A stretch of 64,000 nt of DNA from Phyto melanocephala. Its lineage: Eukaryota > Arthropoda > Insecta > Diptera > Rhinophoridae. The stretch lies in contig OW799237.1 of NCBI GenBank assembly GCA_941918925.1, forward strand, positions 109,090,515-109,154,514, in the 5' to 3' direction. Below the pieces are notes generated by a model. The model made no database searches and was not told where the DNA came from. It worked only from the letters and a program-made list of their open reading frames with translations. A program made the position numbers and the translations under genes. Below, in pieces: positions 32,475 to 44,676 of the stretch (within the stretch, counting starts at the first letter, position 1; the number at the start of each line of letters is the position of its first letter).

Positions 32475-33494
32475 TTTTTTACTGTCTTCTAAAACTATTA
32501 AAAATAAAATCACTTTTTAGGCGCAATAATCATGATTGGTTTAACATTATTTCAAAAAAATATTGGCAACATTGTTGTTATGGGTGGCGAAGATATGCGC
32601 TTCTTTTTAACAGCGGGGGAAAAAAATCAAAATGCATTAAGGTGTTTATTAGAATTTTCATAATAAACAAAAAAATTAAAATAATTATTGGACTAGGTGG
32701 GTACCTAGGTTTATTATTTAAATTTTAAACACAATTAACCACTTGTTTTTAATTTCGTTTCTAAGTTTTTAAATTAATTACCTATGTCGATATTAACGAA
32801 GGTACATACATATATGTTATTAAAAATTTATTTGAAATAGGTAGAATATGGGTCTATAGTACCTACCTACATAGTACGTACATTTTGTTTTGGTTTATTT
32901 TTCGTTTATGTACATTATTATATCTGTTGGGATTTGTGTTCAGGTATTTATACAAATATATAACATAGTTTAGTATGTACTATGTATGTAACCATATAGT
33001 TAATAAGTCCGCTTTTAAAGGTTTTTCTTTATTTATTATTTTTTGGTTTTTATACTCAATTTTTCTTTTATTTTAAACGTAAAAATAAAAGGAATCACTG
33101 TTAAACGTCTACTACATACGACTTCACATGCGAACGAAACGCGACTAGACGTATCAAAGAAATTCATTCAATTTCCAAGTAAATTAAAAAAATATATATA
33201 TACATCATTGAATAACAGTCAGAAAGGCGCGCTGACAAAAACAACTGACAAGCAAGCAGGCAGACATAGACACATTAGTGTGCTAAAGCCCAAAACAAAA
33301 GCAAAAATAAAACAGTTTTGTTGTAGAAATATATATTTATAAATATGTATGTATATGAAGGCACATTTAATCACACATATGTATGTATGCATAAATATTA
33401 AAACTCGCAAACATACCTACTAATCTTTATACATACATAGGTACATACCTACAATATTTATATACTAAAACTTATAACAGATATCAATAGCGAA
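32475..33494. other. Intronic or upstream DNA with a GC-richer island at 33080-33330
   Basis: Most is AT-rich. The island has an open + strand frame (33043-33342) without recognised similarity and CA/GACA-rich runs. It may be an untranslated exon or regulatory element of the schnurri-like gene, but no splice-site pair was established. Confidence 0.3.
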
Positions 33495-34308
33495 CAGTGT
33501 TGCCTGGTAAGTGGAGTTTTCCTCTAGATTTATGATGTTTTTTTCTCTTTTAGGGGTGGTTAAAGGAGACACTTAGGGGTAAAATTATTTATTTAGGTGC
33601 TTCTTGCGGCGATTTTACTATTTGGTAATCTGTTGCAACAGCTATTTAAACACTATTTTACAACTGATAAATTTAAGGAATTTTTCAATTTAAGTTCAAC
33701 AAGAGTGGATTGAAGGTGGCAAGTTATCATTATCTTTGTAGACATATTTTCATTAAAATGCATCTGTGAGATACCTTCTTAATGTTGTCATTGATTTATG
33801 ACCACATTTACTTTTTTGGGTGATATTCAATCGATCCCTACTGGTGCAATGATTAAAGCCAATAGAAGTTAAATTAGATTTTTATCGTCAAATCACCTTC
33901 AGCGACGAGACTCAGTTCTAGCTTAATGGGTATGTATCTATACAAGCGGAATTGTTATAATCTTTATGAGAATTACTCTTTATTACATCCTGAAAAAACT
34001 CTTGTAAGTTTAACATGCGGAAGGCATTACCGACCCATTTGTCCTTAAATCAGAAATTGGTGTCAAGTCTCTGGCCTATTCTGATAAACCAGCAATCATT
34101 TAGAAGCAATACCTACACCGAAAATGATTTCGCAACACTTGATATTTATAGAGAGTCTTAGTTATTTAGTACATTTTGGAATAAGGTAAAGTTCTTATTA
34201 CGAGAATAAAATTTAGCTAAATTACTTATGATATTTTATAAAAATTATGAATTTTGGTGGTTTCATAATTTTATTTAGGGGGAAGCTAAAAATTACCTGG
34301 TAACACTG
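33495..34308 (+). mobile_element. Degenerate mariner-like element remnant
   Basis: In the frame starting near 33888 the words TFSDETQF-stop-LNGYV are visible, matching the mariner 'FSDEAHFHLNGYV' segment with the first catalytic Asp. Possible inverted ends are CAGTGTTGCCTGGTAAGT (33495) and the complement of TTACCTGGTAACACTG (ending 34308). These are only partly matched and lack TA, so the borders are uncertain. Confidence 0.5.
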
Positions 34309-36009
34309 CTAGCAAAGCACAGCAACAATAAACAAATTTAAAAAAAAGAAATAAGTATAATAAACTTTATAACAACAAATTGTTAAATAAAATAAATAAA
34401 AGGAAAACAGAAAATAAAAATATTTGCACGATATTTAAAAAAAAATACATCTACCTACTTATGTAGGTATGTATATAAGTGCATACATACATACATATGT
34501 ATGTACATACCTACATAATACAACTCTGTCAGCATATCAAAGTTTAATTTTAGATAATACATAATTAGTAGGTACCTACCTACTTCGACTTTACTATTTA
34601 GTTAAAGTGCAAAAATTATACAAATAAGAATTACCTACCTAACTAAGTACCTATGTATGTATGTAGATACCACCTACCTACATTAATTTAGAATTTCAAT
34701 CTTATTTTTGTTAAATTTGAAAGTCATTTAGTAGGTCCTACATACCTACCTAGTTTGCAATCAACTAAAAATTATAACAGTAAAAGAAAATGATACCTAC
34801 CTAGTTTTTAGATAATTCAAAATTTTACAAAAACAAATTGTAGGTGTATTCATAGATACATAGGTAGGTACCTATTCAATCAAAAGATCTTAGGTATGTA
34901 CCTACCTATATAGAATATTTATAAGTAACATCCTTGAATTGATACCAAAAGTTGCAAACAGAATGATTACTTAAGTATACCTACCAATCAAAATACTTAA
35001 AACAACACTGTTGCTGCTGTATATAAATAGTTATAATAGGTACCTATAACGTCAAGCAATAATAAGAGAATTCAAAACGTAATTTCTTCCTAAACAAAAC
35101 ACACAGACACACACTAGTACAAAAGCCATTAATTAAACAAGTGTCGTTTGCTAGCAGCAGCAAAGCAAACAGCAAACGAAGGCATTCCCCCAAACGGTGG
35201 GGAGAAGATGTTTATTAAAAAAATAAAAACAATATCAAAAGCCACTAAAAAACAAAGCAAAATGATACACACACGACGTCTTTACGAACCCTAGCAAATC
35301 AACCAGCTAAACAACAACAATGCAGCCAACGCAGCAAGTATTAAACATACCAAAAACAACTATAAAAACGTATTAAAAGGCGAATACCACAAATTTCGCA
35401 CTTACTCATACACAACGAAATGATTTTTTACAATAAAAATGAAAACACGTCTAAAAAATAATAAAAAAAAACAACAAAAGCAAAGGCAAAGGCAAAACAC
35501 ATACTTTTAAACATACATCACAAGATAATTGCGAAGAAAGCAAAAACACACTCAAAACCAAAACAACAAAAAGCTGACTAACAACTTTTAAAATGTTGAA
35601 GGTTCGGGGAGCACCACGAGTGAATGAGTATAAAAAGCAGCAGCAACAACATCATGATGATTAAAATAAATAACCAAAAACAACAACAAAAGCAACAGAA
35701 CAAAAAAATATATTTTTTTTTCAAATAGAGATAACATGTATATTTATATATACATACGTACATACTTCCAGACATACATTCATACATAAATGCAAAGTTA
35801 AATGGAATAAAAAAAGACTAACAATTGTAAGAGCTACATACATATAATAAAATCAACAGATATGCACATGTACATATACATACGTTGTTGTAAAAATGTA
35901 TAGAACTATACAACAACCTCTTATGTCTATTGATATTTTTGTTCTTTTTTCTTTTGTTTATACTTTTAGTTATTGTGTGTTTATACAGTGTGTATTTCTA
36001 ACTAATTTT
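34309..36009. other. Intronic or upstream DNA with TAGGTAG cluster and a CA-rich block
   Basis: 34440-34910 is crowded with CTACCTA/TAGGTAG words (see findings). 35080-35650 is less AT-rich, with AACA, CAGCAG and ACACAC words typical of fly 5' UTR or enhancer DNA. No coding exon was identified. Confidence 0.35.
34440..34910. promoter_or_regulatory. Homotypic cluster of TAGGTAG heptamers (Zelda/TAGteam-like)
   Basis: About eight CTACCTA or TAGGTAG words fall in under 500 bp, together with several GTAGGTACCTAC palindromes. In Drosophila TAGGTAG and CAGGTAG are recognition sites of the early activator Zelda. The tract could equally be a decayed (TAGG/TACC)n microsatellite, so function is only inferred. 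Confidence 0.3.
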
Positions 36010-37302
36010 GTATACCCTTCACATGACAGTGTAAATGGGTATAAATAGGTTTGTCGTTCCGTTTGAAATTTCTACAATTTTCATTTCCGCCAACATAAAC
36101 TATATTTTTTCTGAAAGTTTATGAATCAGGGGAGGCGATTAAGCAATGTCCGTGAGTATGTTAAAATCAGTTTTTTAAGCCCCCGACACAACTAAGACCA
36201 GTGTGTGGTATTAAAATATCAGAACAGAGTGGTATTGAAAATCAGCATAATCGCCCTTTAACTTTCTGAGATATGAGCAAACAAATACTTCTGCTTCTAT
36301 TATTTTTACCCAAAAATTAAAACTGTTCAGCCCTTGAATAATTTATAGGCAGCACAACAAGACTTTATTTTATATTTATAGTACAGAAACGGAATGCATT
36401 AAACATAAAAAAAACATTTGCAATAATTAAATTCGTATTAAAAGTTAATAATAAAAAAAATATACATACATATATAATTAAAGAGTAAAAAAATAATAAT
36501 AATAATAACCTACACATTTTAATTTAAAAGATTTAACTGGAACATTTTATATGCCTCTAGAATATTGTTGAATTTTATATATATACGTATATTATTTTGG
36601 ACAAATCGGCTATTAACCGGCAAAGTTGTAGGGAAAATTTTTTTTTGGAAAAATATAAATACATATTTTTTTAAATATATTAAATTTTTCAAACATCAAA
36701 TTATAAGCCGTGGCCTCAATATTATTTATAAGAAAAGCTAATAAATCGGTTTGACGCTTACTGAGATAGGTACCTATAAGTACCAAAATACAACTGCTTC
36801 GGTATTTTTAAATAAAATTTCCAAATGAAAATTTAATTTTTCAGTTTCTATACCATCGAGGGAGCTATTATGGTCATCAAATAAAAGGGCTTGACTAGTA
36901 AATACAGTTTACTATGAAAAGTTGTCAATTTAAGATGACGTCTCTAATAAAATGGCGGATATATGGGTCAAATATAATAGTTATGGCTTTATCCCTTACT
37001 TGACCTGTAGAATACAGTCAGCTATTGAAAAGAGTAAAAACCAAGATGGCATCTTAAACAAAATGTCAGAATTTTTATTTAACCCCATCAACATGAGTAT
37101 CAAATAAAAGGGTTTGACTAGTAGAATGCAGTTAACTATGTAAAAATTATAACTCAAAGATGACGTCAGATATAATAAAAAAATTTTCGTATAATATTAA
37201 ATATACATACATATGTATATGCAGGTTACTCTACGAAGTATGTACATTATGGTGAAGGGCATTATCAGATTCGGCATGGCTGGATATAGCACACTTACTT
37301 TT
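36010..37302 (+). mobile_element. Old Helentron-like element, family B, near-complete
   Basis: The 5' end TATACCCTTCACATGACAGTG leads into a diverged copy of the family A 5' blocks (TTTCCGCC, GTTAAAATCAG, TGAGATATGAGCAAA). Several roughly 100-bp units follow with GGGCTTGACTAGTAGAAT and AAGATG(A/G)C(G/A)TC (36890-37170). The 3' end reads AGATTCGGCATGGCTGGAT and ACACTTACTT. It shows that families A and B share termini and 5' blocks. Confidence 0.65.
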
Positions 37303-38440
37303 TTTCTAATAATTTTTAAAATTTCTTTCTTAAAATAGGTATAGAGACTTTTGCAAACAAAATAAGTGGTATACAATGATGTATATACATACATATGTAT
37401 GTGTCTAAAAACATCAAATAATAATGTATAATATGTACATATCTAATAACATCAAAAATTTAAATTAAAGCAACATGTCAATTTAGAAATTAAATAATAA
37501 AAAACAACAACAAAAGTGCGAAAATTCTAATTGGATGTTATATGAAAAATATTAATAGAAATAATAGTTTAAGATATAAAAAGGAAGGTTAAGATTTGGT
37601 GCTAAATAACACGCGCTTCAAACTAATTCAAAACGAACTACACTGTTCTACAATGGTAAAGTATTTGAAATAATTTAATTAATAAAATAATTTAACTAAT
37701 TAAAGGTAAAGTCATTTATTAATTTTAGTTTACGATATCTTACGAATTTAATGTAGTTTTATACTTGGAATATGAGAAAAAATATACTTCTTGATAGCTA
37801 CGTTTAATTTTGCTACACTTTTGTTCGCTTGTCATAATTTTCTATATAACAGGCCAATATAAAACCCAACTGATTTAATATTTTGTACCCATCATTACCA
37901 CTATAAGCTCTAAAAAGGCAAGCCTGGTTACTGATTTAATATAATTTAATAAAAAACTCTTTAAGAAATGCTCTCCTTTTACTAAAAAAATTATAGTGTC
38001 AAAAAGAGCTACTTATACTGTGAAAAATTGTTTAAATCAAGAATGATAAAAATTACTTATTTCGACTGCAAAAAATGTTTTCGTACACGCATGTACGTTA
38101 TATCAGCCTCCCACTTGACCCTACAGTACTAAGCATATTTTACATCCGTCGCAACTAACGATCGTCGACTTGACGACGACTTTTTCTCTTACTTTTTTAT
38201 AAATTAAAATAATTTTTTACAAAATCGATCTTATTGGACTTTGTAATCCCTTATATATTAAAACTTCTCATAGCATAAGCAACTCAGCAACAAACGCTAT
38301 ACAAAATTTAAGCTTATTTACAACAAACATGCGCAATGCTTAATCATGTTTTTATAATACTTGGGTTTAAATGGCATAAACGGGTTTTTAACAAGAAATG
38401 TAAATAATGTCATTTAATATCATTTGTTAGGTGTGCAATA
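37303..38440. other. AT-rich DNA, nothing recognised
   Basis: No gene or repeat could be supported. Confidence 0.4.
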
Positions 38441-39420
38441 ATTGTCGTAAATAGCATTTTATTCATATGAGGGTATCCTCACCTTTTACCATTTACCATT
38501 TTTGGTTCTAATTGGGATATTGTTATCAAAAGTAGCTCGTACTAAGTTTAAACCACATATAGAGTTGACAGTTTTCCAGAAAAGATATCTAATGTATTTT
38601 TGGTGAGGGGGTGTCACCACGTCCCTTGTTATGCTGCTATCGATTTTGCGCCCGTAAAGGAAACTGATATCGTAGCAAATTACACAGAACTTAAAGCCTT
38701 TAAAAGTTATATTTTTACTATTAAATATATTTTCTTTGTATGGAAGGTATCCGTGGCCTCAATTCATCTCCTCAAATTATTGGAATGAATTGTGCAATTT
38801 TTATAACCATGTCTAATACTACAATTGAAAATTCTTAACATTTGTTTATAAAATAAATCATATAATGAGTTTTTTATACGGAGGGTACCACAAATAAAAA
38901 TATTAAGACACACAAAGTTTTAAGATTATAGATTTAATAGTTTTCTAGATATCTCATCAAATGTGTATTGAAAGTGCCACGCCCATTGTGGTTTTCCAGC
39001 TCATTTTAAGCTTTACTATGCAAGTTATTATAATACAAGACAGGTATTTTAAAGACTTTAGGTATTACAGTACACTGGGTATGCGAAAAAATATGTTGAC
39101 TTTATATGGGAGGTGGGGGCCACACACACTTTATAAAATTTAATTTAAATTTTAAGAAAAAGTTTCCGTAATACCCATTCTTGAGTTTTATAGATTATTA
39201 AAAAAAAAGGTGAAAAATTTCCGTTCTTCGATTTTAAGTAAACTAAAGAAGTGGGCGTGGTAAATTTTTATTTTCCTAAAAACCTAAGTTGTGCTACGAC
39301 AAACAGAAAAAGATATTGGTGAAGCCGGTCTAAAGGGATGCGATTACCAACGAACGACATTTTTATTTATGTAGAACATATTTCGTTAGTTTCAATTGGA
39401 TCTTAAAGTATCATATATCG
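38440..39420. repeat. Diverged large tandem repeat with CCACGCCC words
   Basis: Successive blocks share AGTTTTCCAGAAAAGATATCT / AGTTTTCTAGATATCT-like words followed by GTG(C/T)CACG(C/T)CC (about 38570-38640 and 38940-38990), and a third has GTGGGCGTGG (39252). The spacing is about 300-370 bp and the repeats are old. The origin is unknown; it may be internal sequence of a decayed Helitron. Confidence 0.35.
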
Positions 39421-40399
39421 ACCTTTTTAACTCGATATAACTAATGTTTTTCTCCAAGGGCCATTGACCTCATGAACATTTAAAAAAAGCGAACTCTACG
39501 TTGCCCTTCAAAAATACATTAGATTCGAAGGTGAACGGCGCCCTTTTTTCTTTTTATAAGATGATATGATGTAATATACATATGTAAATGCATCTGTTCA
39601 TATAAATATGTATCATAAATACATTCATACATACATAATTACATATTTTATAAGCATAAGATATTAGCTGTTATAAAGTCAAGTTTTATTTAAACAAGTG
39701 AATAGTGGAAATTAAATAAATAACTGCAAGTTATTATTACTATTAATAGTGTTAGTTAGTGTTGTTATTGTGTAGTGTATGAATGTACACGGGTACTTAT
39801 GTATGTGTAATTTTAAGTTTTATTTAGTGGGGGCAATAACTTGCTGTAAATATATACATACATACATAATAATCTGTGAATTTTTTTAATAGAAATTGCT
39901 TTGAAAAACGTTAATGATTATAGAAACAAAGATAAGTGTAACAACAAATAATAAATTTTCTAGGTGCCTAGGTACTTGTTAAAAACTTAATCTATGACTG
40001 TCAAAAATCCAGTGTTGCCATTTAAGGAATGAAGAAACGCATTGAGGGCATAGCAAAAAAAGCGCAAAAATATCACTTTAAAATATTTTAAATATAAAAA
40101 CGCACATTAAAGTAAATAATTTAGATATAATATTGTATTATTAATTATTAATTTAATTTAGAAAAAATGATTAAAAACAAAATGATAAAAATGTTTTAAA
40201 GAAAAACTTTTTCTTTTTTTATATTTTAAATATTCAAACAACTTTTTTGAATTTTTATTACAATGTTTATTAGATTTTTAGTACTGGCTTTCAAGTTCAT
40301 ATAATTTTTTAAAACTGTTTTAGTTTAGAATACACTGAAGAAGTAAGTTTTTTACCGACACTATCCGAGTGGAATGCATCTGACGTCTGAAAAACTGAC
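39420..40399. other. AT-rich DNA, nothing recognised
   Basis: (TACA)n around 39600-39640 and 39856-39868; no gene seen. Confidence 0.4.
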
Positions 40400-41337
40400 A
40401 AATCGGTTGGAAAGTAACCGAGATATAAGCATAAAATAACAACTACTTCGGTGTTTTTTCTAAAATTTACAAACAAAAATCTGTTTTTTTAGCTTCTATA
40501 CAACAGAGGGAAGTGATATAGGTACCAATAAAAAGGGCTTGACTAGAAGAATATAACACACTATAGAAAACTTTAAAATTCATGATGGCCACCACTACAA
40601 ATTGGCACACAATAAATTTATATATACAACTCCCACAATATTGATATCAAATGAAAGGGCTTTACTAGTAAAATACAGTAACCCAGCAAAAACTAGGTAA
40701 TGACTTGCTCGTAAGAGCAAGTAATAAACAACATAAATTTCAATCACTATTACATATCGTCTGTCTTACTAAGAAGTATTTTAGTAATGACTTAATATTT
40801 TGCTTACATACACACACTAACTGAATTTTGGTCCTTAAAAGAATCGAACGACTTCTGTTAGTCCATAATAGTAATGGGCTATTTAGGCTGTTAAAATCCA
40901 GTACTTATATATTGCTATAAAAGTAAGTATTTATAAGCGACCGTATTAAGTACTTATACGAGTCCCTATTTGTAAGCGAGTGTGGTAAGTACTTGCCTCC
41001 AATGGCATCGCCGTGTTCAAATAATGGATTTAGATGCCAAATTGTAAGTAGTGAAGAACTGTTTTCTATTACTTTCAACTCATGATTTTGTAATGTGTTA
41101 TTTTGCTGGGAAACTATAAAAAAAAATTTAAAATCCAAGAAAGGGTAGACTAATAGAATACAACCAACTATGTAAAAACTCAAAAATAAAGATGGCATCG
41201 GAGATATTAAATCAAAATGGCTTCTTACATTAAAACAGAAATCTAGGCTAGGCTACGATGTGGTAACTATATCATGCACATGATGGTAAAGGGTATTTCA
41301 GGTTCGGCACGACCGGATAGAGCACTCATACTTGTTT
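40400..41337 (+). mobile_element. Old Helentron-like element, family B, with nested 429-bp TIR element
   Basis: Units with GGGCTTGACTAGAAGAATA, ATGATGGCC and ATCAAATGAAAGGGCTTTAC lead to AGGCTACGATG, GGTTCGGCACGACCGGAT and CACTCATACTTGTT at the 3' end. A TIR element interrupts it at 40682-41110. The 5' terminus is not visible. Confidence 0.6.
40682..41110. mobile_element. 429-bp TIR element with CCCAGCAAAA ends
   Basis: The ends CCCAGCAAAA (40682-40691) and TTTTGCTGGG (41101-41110) are perfect inverted repeats. The interior has the hairpin TTGCTCGTAAGAGCAA and several AAGTACTT words. There is no coding sequence; the target duplication could not be fixed. Confidence 0.7.
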
Positions 41338-41340
41338 ATT

Positions 41341-41392
41341 TCAATACTAGTTGAACCCGGTCCGCATTGTCAACCCAAACAATATTTTTATA
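41341..41392 (-). mobile_element. Detached Helitron 3' end, second type
   Basis: On the minus strand it reads GCGGACCGGGTTCAACTAG followed by T, the CTAG-T end of a Helitron related to but different from its neighbour. It abuts the complete element at 41393. Confidence 0.4.
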
Positions 41393-42213
41393 CTAGCCAA
41401 ACCCGGCGCGCGTTGCTACGCCCCTTAATGAATCGAAATGCATTCTGAATTTTAATTGAATATCAAGTGCAAAAACCTAAAAATTATAATTTTTTTATGG
41501 GCGTGGCATTGCCCACTTTTCTAGTCACGAAATTGTAAAGTCATAAAAGCTCAATATGTGTGCAAAGTTTCAGAAGAATCGGACCAGTGCAAGTACCTCA
41601 AAATTAAAATTGTTTTTATGGGCGTGGCCCTGCCCAATTTTCTAATCACGAAATTGTAAAGTCATAACAGCTTAATATGTGTGCAAAGTTTCAGAATAAT
41701 CGGTCAAGTGCAAGTACCTCGAAATGATACCTTTTTTTTATAGGCGTGGCACTGCCCACTTTTCTAATCACGAAATTATTTAGTCATGACAGCTCAGTGT
41801 GTGTGCAAAGTTTTAGAAAAATCGGTCCAGTGCAAGTACCTCAAACTTATAACTTTTTCTTATGGGCGTGGCCCTGCCCACTTTTCTAATCACGAAATCA
41901 TAAAGTCATGACAGCTCAATATGTGTGCAAAGTTTCAGAAAAATTCGTCCAGTGCAAGGACCTCAAAATTAAAAATTTTTTATGGGCGTGGCCCCGCCCA
42001 CTTTTCTAATCACTAAATTATTTAGTCATGAGAGCTCGATATGTGTGCAAAGTTTCAGAAAAATCGGTCATGTGCAAGTAGCTTAAAATGATAACTAATT
42101 TTTTATGGGCGTGGCCCCGCCCACTTTTTTCACCCATAAACACTCCCTGGTATGTGTACAACAACTTACCAAAGTTTGAGCCCGATCGGTTTTACAGTTT
42201 CGGAGTCTATAGC

Positions 42214-42248
<35 letters not shown>

Positions 42249-42268
42249 TTCACTTTTATATATATAGA
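41393..42268 (-). mobile_element. Non-autonomous Helitron with internal tandem repeats (copy 1)
   Basis: Read on the minus strand it begins TCTATATATATAAAAGTG and a (GT)n run, and ends GCGCGCCGGGTTTGGCTAG. It is inserted between A and T with no duplication: Helitron hallmarks (5' TC, 3' CTAG, AT target, GC-rich hairpin-prone 3' end). The interior is about six ~120-bp units, each with GGGCGTGGC(A/C)CTGCCCACTT, GTGCAAAGTTTCAGAA and GTGCAAGTACCT. It has no helicase gene. Confidence 0.85.
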
Positions 42269-42737
42269 TTGTACATAATAATTTTAAGATAAATGCTAAT
42301 ATCCTTGCTAGTGCAAAACAAAGGATAACGGGAGCAAAGACCATCATTAAATACCTGGTAAAAGTCAAAATGGCTACACTGTAAAAAAAATACTGCAACA
42401 TGTCGTACATACACACAATAAATAATTTTTGTTGGCTATAACGAATTTATACTTTTGTGTGGACGTTTTTGTCTGACATCTAACGAATGTCGGACAAATT
42501 TGGTTGCTGGATACAAGTACAATGTTAAAATAGTACTTTTACAACTAGACCTTACAACTGGCAACATTTTATGGTTATTACACGCTGATGGTCATCAGTT
42601 GACACTGAGTATAATAATTATGACAAACGATTTCTTTATTGTGCTGATAATGTTTACCAAGCATACATACATACATACGTATGTATATATGTATGTATGT
42701 AGGGTTTTGTAAACTATTTTTTTTTAATCAATTATGG
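42269..42737. other. AT-rich DNA, nothing recognised
   Basis: No gene seen; (TACA)n/(GTAT)n at 42663-42700. Confidence 0.4.
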
Positions 42738-43560
42738 ACAAGGTGTCTCAAATGTTTATATAGACTTTTAGATTTTATTAAATTGAATTTTACAAATGAT
42801 ATCAGTTAAATGACCGCCACCATTTGGGGCTTCTGAATACTTCTGTTAATAAGTTCTGGGTTTTATGACAAAATATTTGTATGTATGAAAGTATTATGTA
42901 TATAAGTGCATACATTATGTTGTTTCAAAGAGGCCACATAGTTTAAATCATTTTCTTGAAGATTTTATAGCGAACTGCTGATTTCCTGAGACCAAATCAC
43001 GGTATTCAATGGCAATCTAAATTTTACTCGATCGTATGATATTTCTGTTCTCTTCGTATAAAGATTCCAATAAGATTTATTTTATTTTGCACGCAATCGA
43101 ATGACGTAATTAGTCCGCTTTTGGAACAATGGGCTATATTGAAAATCAGGCGGACTGTGAATGGCATACGATACAGGAGCATAATTCTGAAGTTCTTGTG
43201 GCTTAAAGTGGAAGGTATGGATCTGGACGACATCTAGTTTTAGTTAGACGGCGCCACCTATAACAACACGCATAAAATAATACATTTATAGCAGCAACGA
43301 TTTCTTGAATAAATTATCTCATCTCGGGTTTTATGCGAATAAACCAGAAACAATTCCTAAATTTAAATCCGAGCTCCAAGGCGTCATTGTTCAGATACAG
43401 CTACATCTCTGTGAATAAGTCATGGACATTTTCATAAAAAGAGTAAAGGCCTGTCTTCAAAGCCTTGGTGCCAATTTGACGGATATTTTATTTGATACAT
43501 AATCGGTACACGCCTTCTTTACAATCCAATAAAAAATTATAACTATATTATAACAAATAT
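42738..43560 (+). pseudogene. Dead mariner-like element with nested MITE
   Basis: The left end ACAAGGTGTCTCAAATGTTTAT resembles the left end of the element at 9338. At 43215-43330 the stretch MDLDDI-stop-F, LDGATYNNTHK, IHL-stop-QQRFLE-stop-IIS matches the WFQQDGATCHTA...LLQQRF...IISR segment with the second catalytic Asp. A 3' tail (ACAATCCAATAAAAAATTATAACTAT) is shared with the copy ending near 21985. The reading frame is full of stops. Confidence 0.65.
42990..43115 (+). mobile_element. Diverged MITE, GGGCAAATTACGG family (copy d)
   Basis: Ends GACCAAATCACGGTATTC and CGAATGACGTAATTAGTCC, after CTGA. Length and terminal layout match copies a-c, but the interior is strongly diverged. Confidence 0.5.
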
Positions 43561-43614
43561 GTATGTATTTTTAATTTAAAATGAAAAACAGCATTCTTAC
43601 TGAGTCACTCGTTT

Positions 43615-44475
43615 TTATACCCTTCACACAAAAGTGAAAAAGGGTATATATATGTTTGTCACTCGCGTGTGAAATTTCTATAATTTTCATTTCCGACCCC
43701 ATAAAGTATATATTTTCTGAAAGCTTATGAATAGGGGAGTCGATTAAGCCCTGTTAGTCTGTCAGTCTGTCCGTGTGTATGTTGAAATCAACTTTTTGAA
43801 GCCCCCCGACATCGCTTGGACTCGGGTGAGGTATTAAAATATCAGAAATATTCGGGAGTAGATCGGTATTGAAAATCAGAAACATCGGTACATTAACAAC
43901 TGAGATATGAGCAAAAACCCACGACCACCTCGATTTTTTTCACAAAAACAACATTACAACAACAACATACATACATACAAACCTGTATACTGGTTAGAGA
44001 AAACGTGGCATCGAATCCCAGCTGAGCCAAAAAAAAAATTTTTTTATATTTTTTTTATATTTTTTTTTAAATTTTTTTTTTATTTTTTTTTATTTTTTAT
44101 TTAATATATTATTATTTTTTTTTAATTTTTTTTTTAAGTATTTTTTTTTTATTTTTTTTTTGTTTTATATTTATTATATATATTTTAATTATTTTTTAAA
44201 AAAATTTTTTTTTAGATTTTTTTTTAAATTTTTTTTTAAATTTTTTTTTTATTTTTTTTTTTTTAAATTTTTTTTTTTAATTTTTTTTTTATTTTTTTTT
44301 TAACATACATACGTAAATTTATAATTTTACAATGGGATGTTTTTATAAATGTATGTTTTTTATATGTATGTCGTTTATCATATGGAATGGTGATACAAAC
44401 TACTGTTATTGCATGACTACACGTTGTGAAGGGTATATAAGATTCGGCACGGCCGAATATAGCGCTCTTACTTGT
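43615..44475 (+). mobile_element. DINE-like Helentron, complete copy (family A, copy 6)
   Basis: The full block order is present, including CCAGCTGAGCC and a very long T/A core (44030-44302), ending ATTCGGCACGGCCGAAT and CTCTTACTTGTT. An extra 3' module follows directly. Confidence 0.85.
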
Positions 44476-44676
44476 TTTTTTTTTAATTTTTTTTTATTTT
44501 TTTTGAAACATATGTACGTAAACTTAATTAATAATTTTACAGTGGGATGTTTTTATATATGTATGTACGTGTTTTATATGAAATGAATGGTGGATACAAG
44601 CAATTGTTATTGCATGACTACACGTTGTGAAGGGTATATAAGATTTGGCACGGCCGAATATAGCACTCTTAGTTGT
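44476..44676 (+). mobile_element. Extra Helentron 3' module
   Basis: It repeats only the 3' third of the element: T-rich core end, ACGTAAACTTAATTAATAATT, GGGATGTTTTTATATATG, ATTGCATGACTACACGTTG, a hairpin with one mismatch (TTTGGCACGGCCGAAT) and CTCTTAGTTGTT. Confidence 0.75.

Noticed and set aside
42217..42244. (CA)n run as an independent microsatellite locus
   Set aside because: It is the 5' subterminal part of the Helitron and recurs as (GT)n at the same place in copy 2.
43907..44104. Open frames beginning MSKNPRPPRFF or MSKKPRPPRFF in several Helentron copies (also 7594, 58867)
   Set aside because: They arise from the conserved ATGAGCAAAAACCCACGACC block and run straight into the variable T/A core; the downstream part is different in every copy, so it is not a protein.
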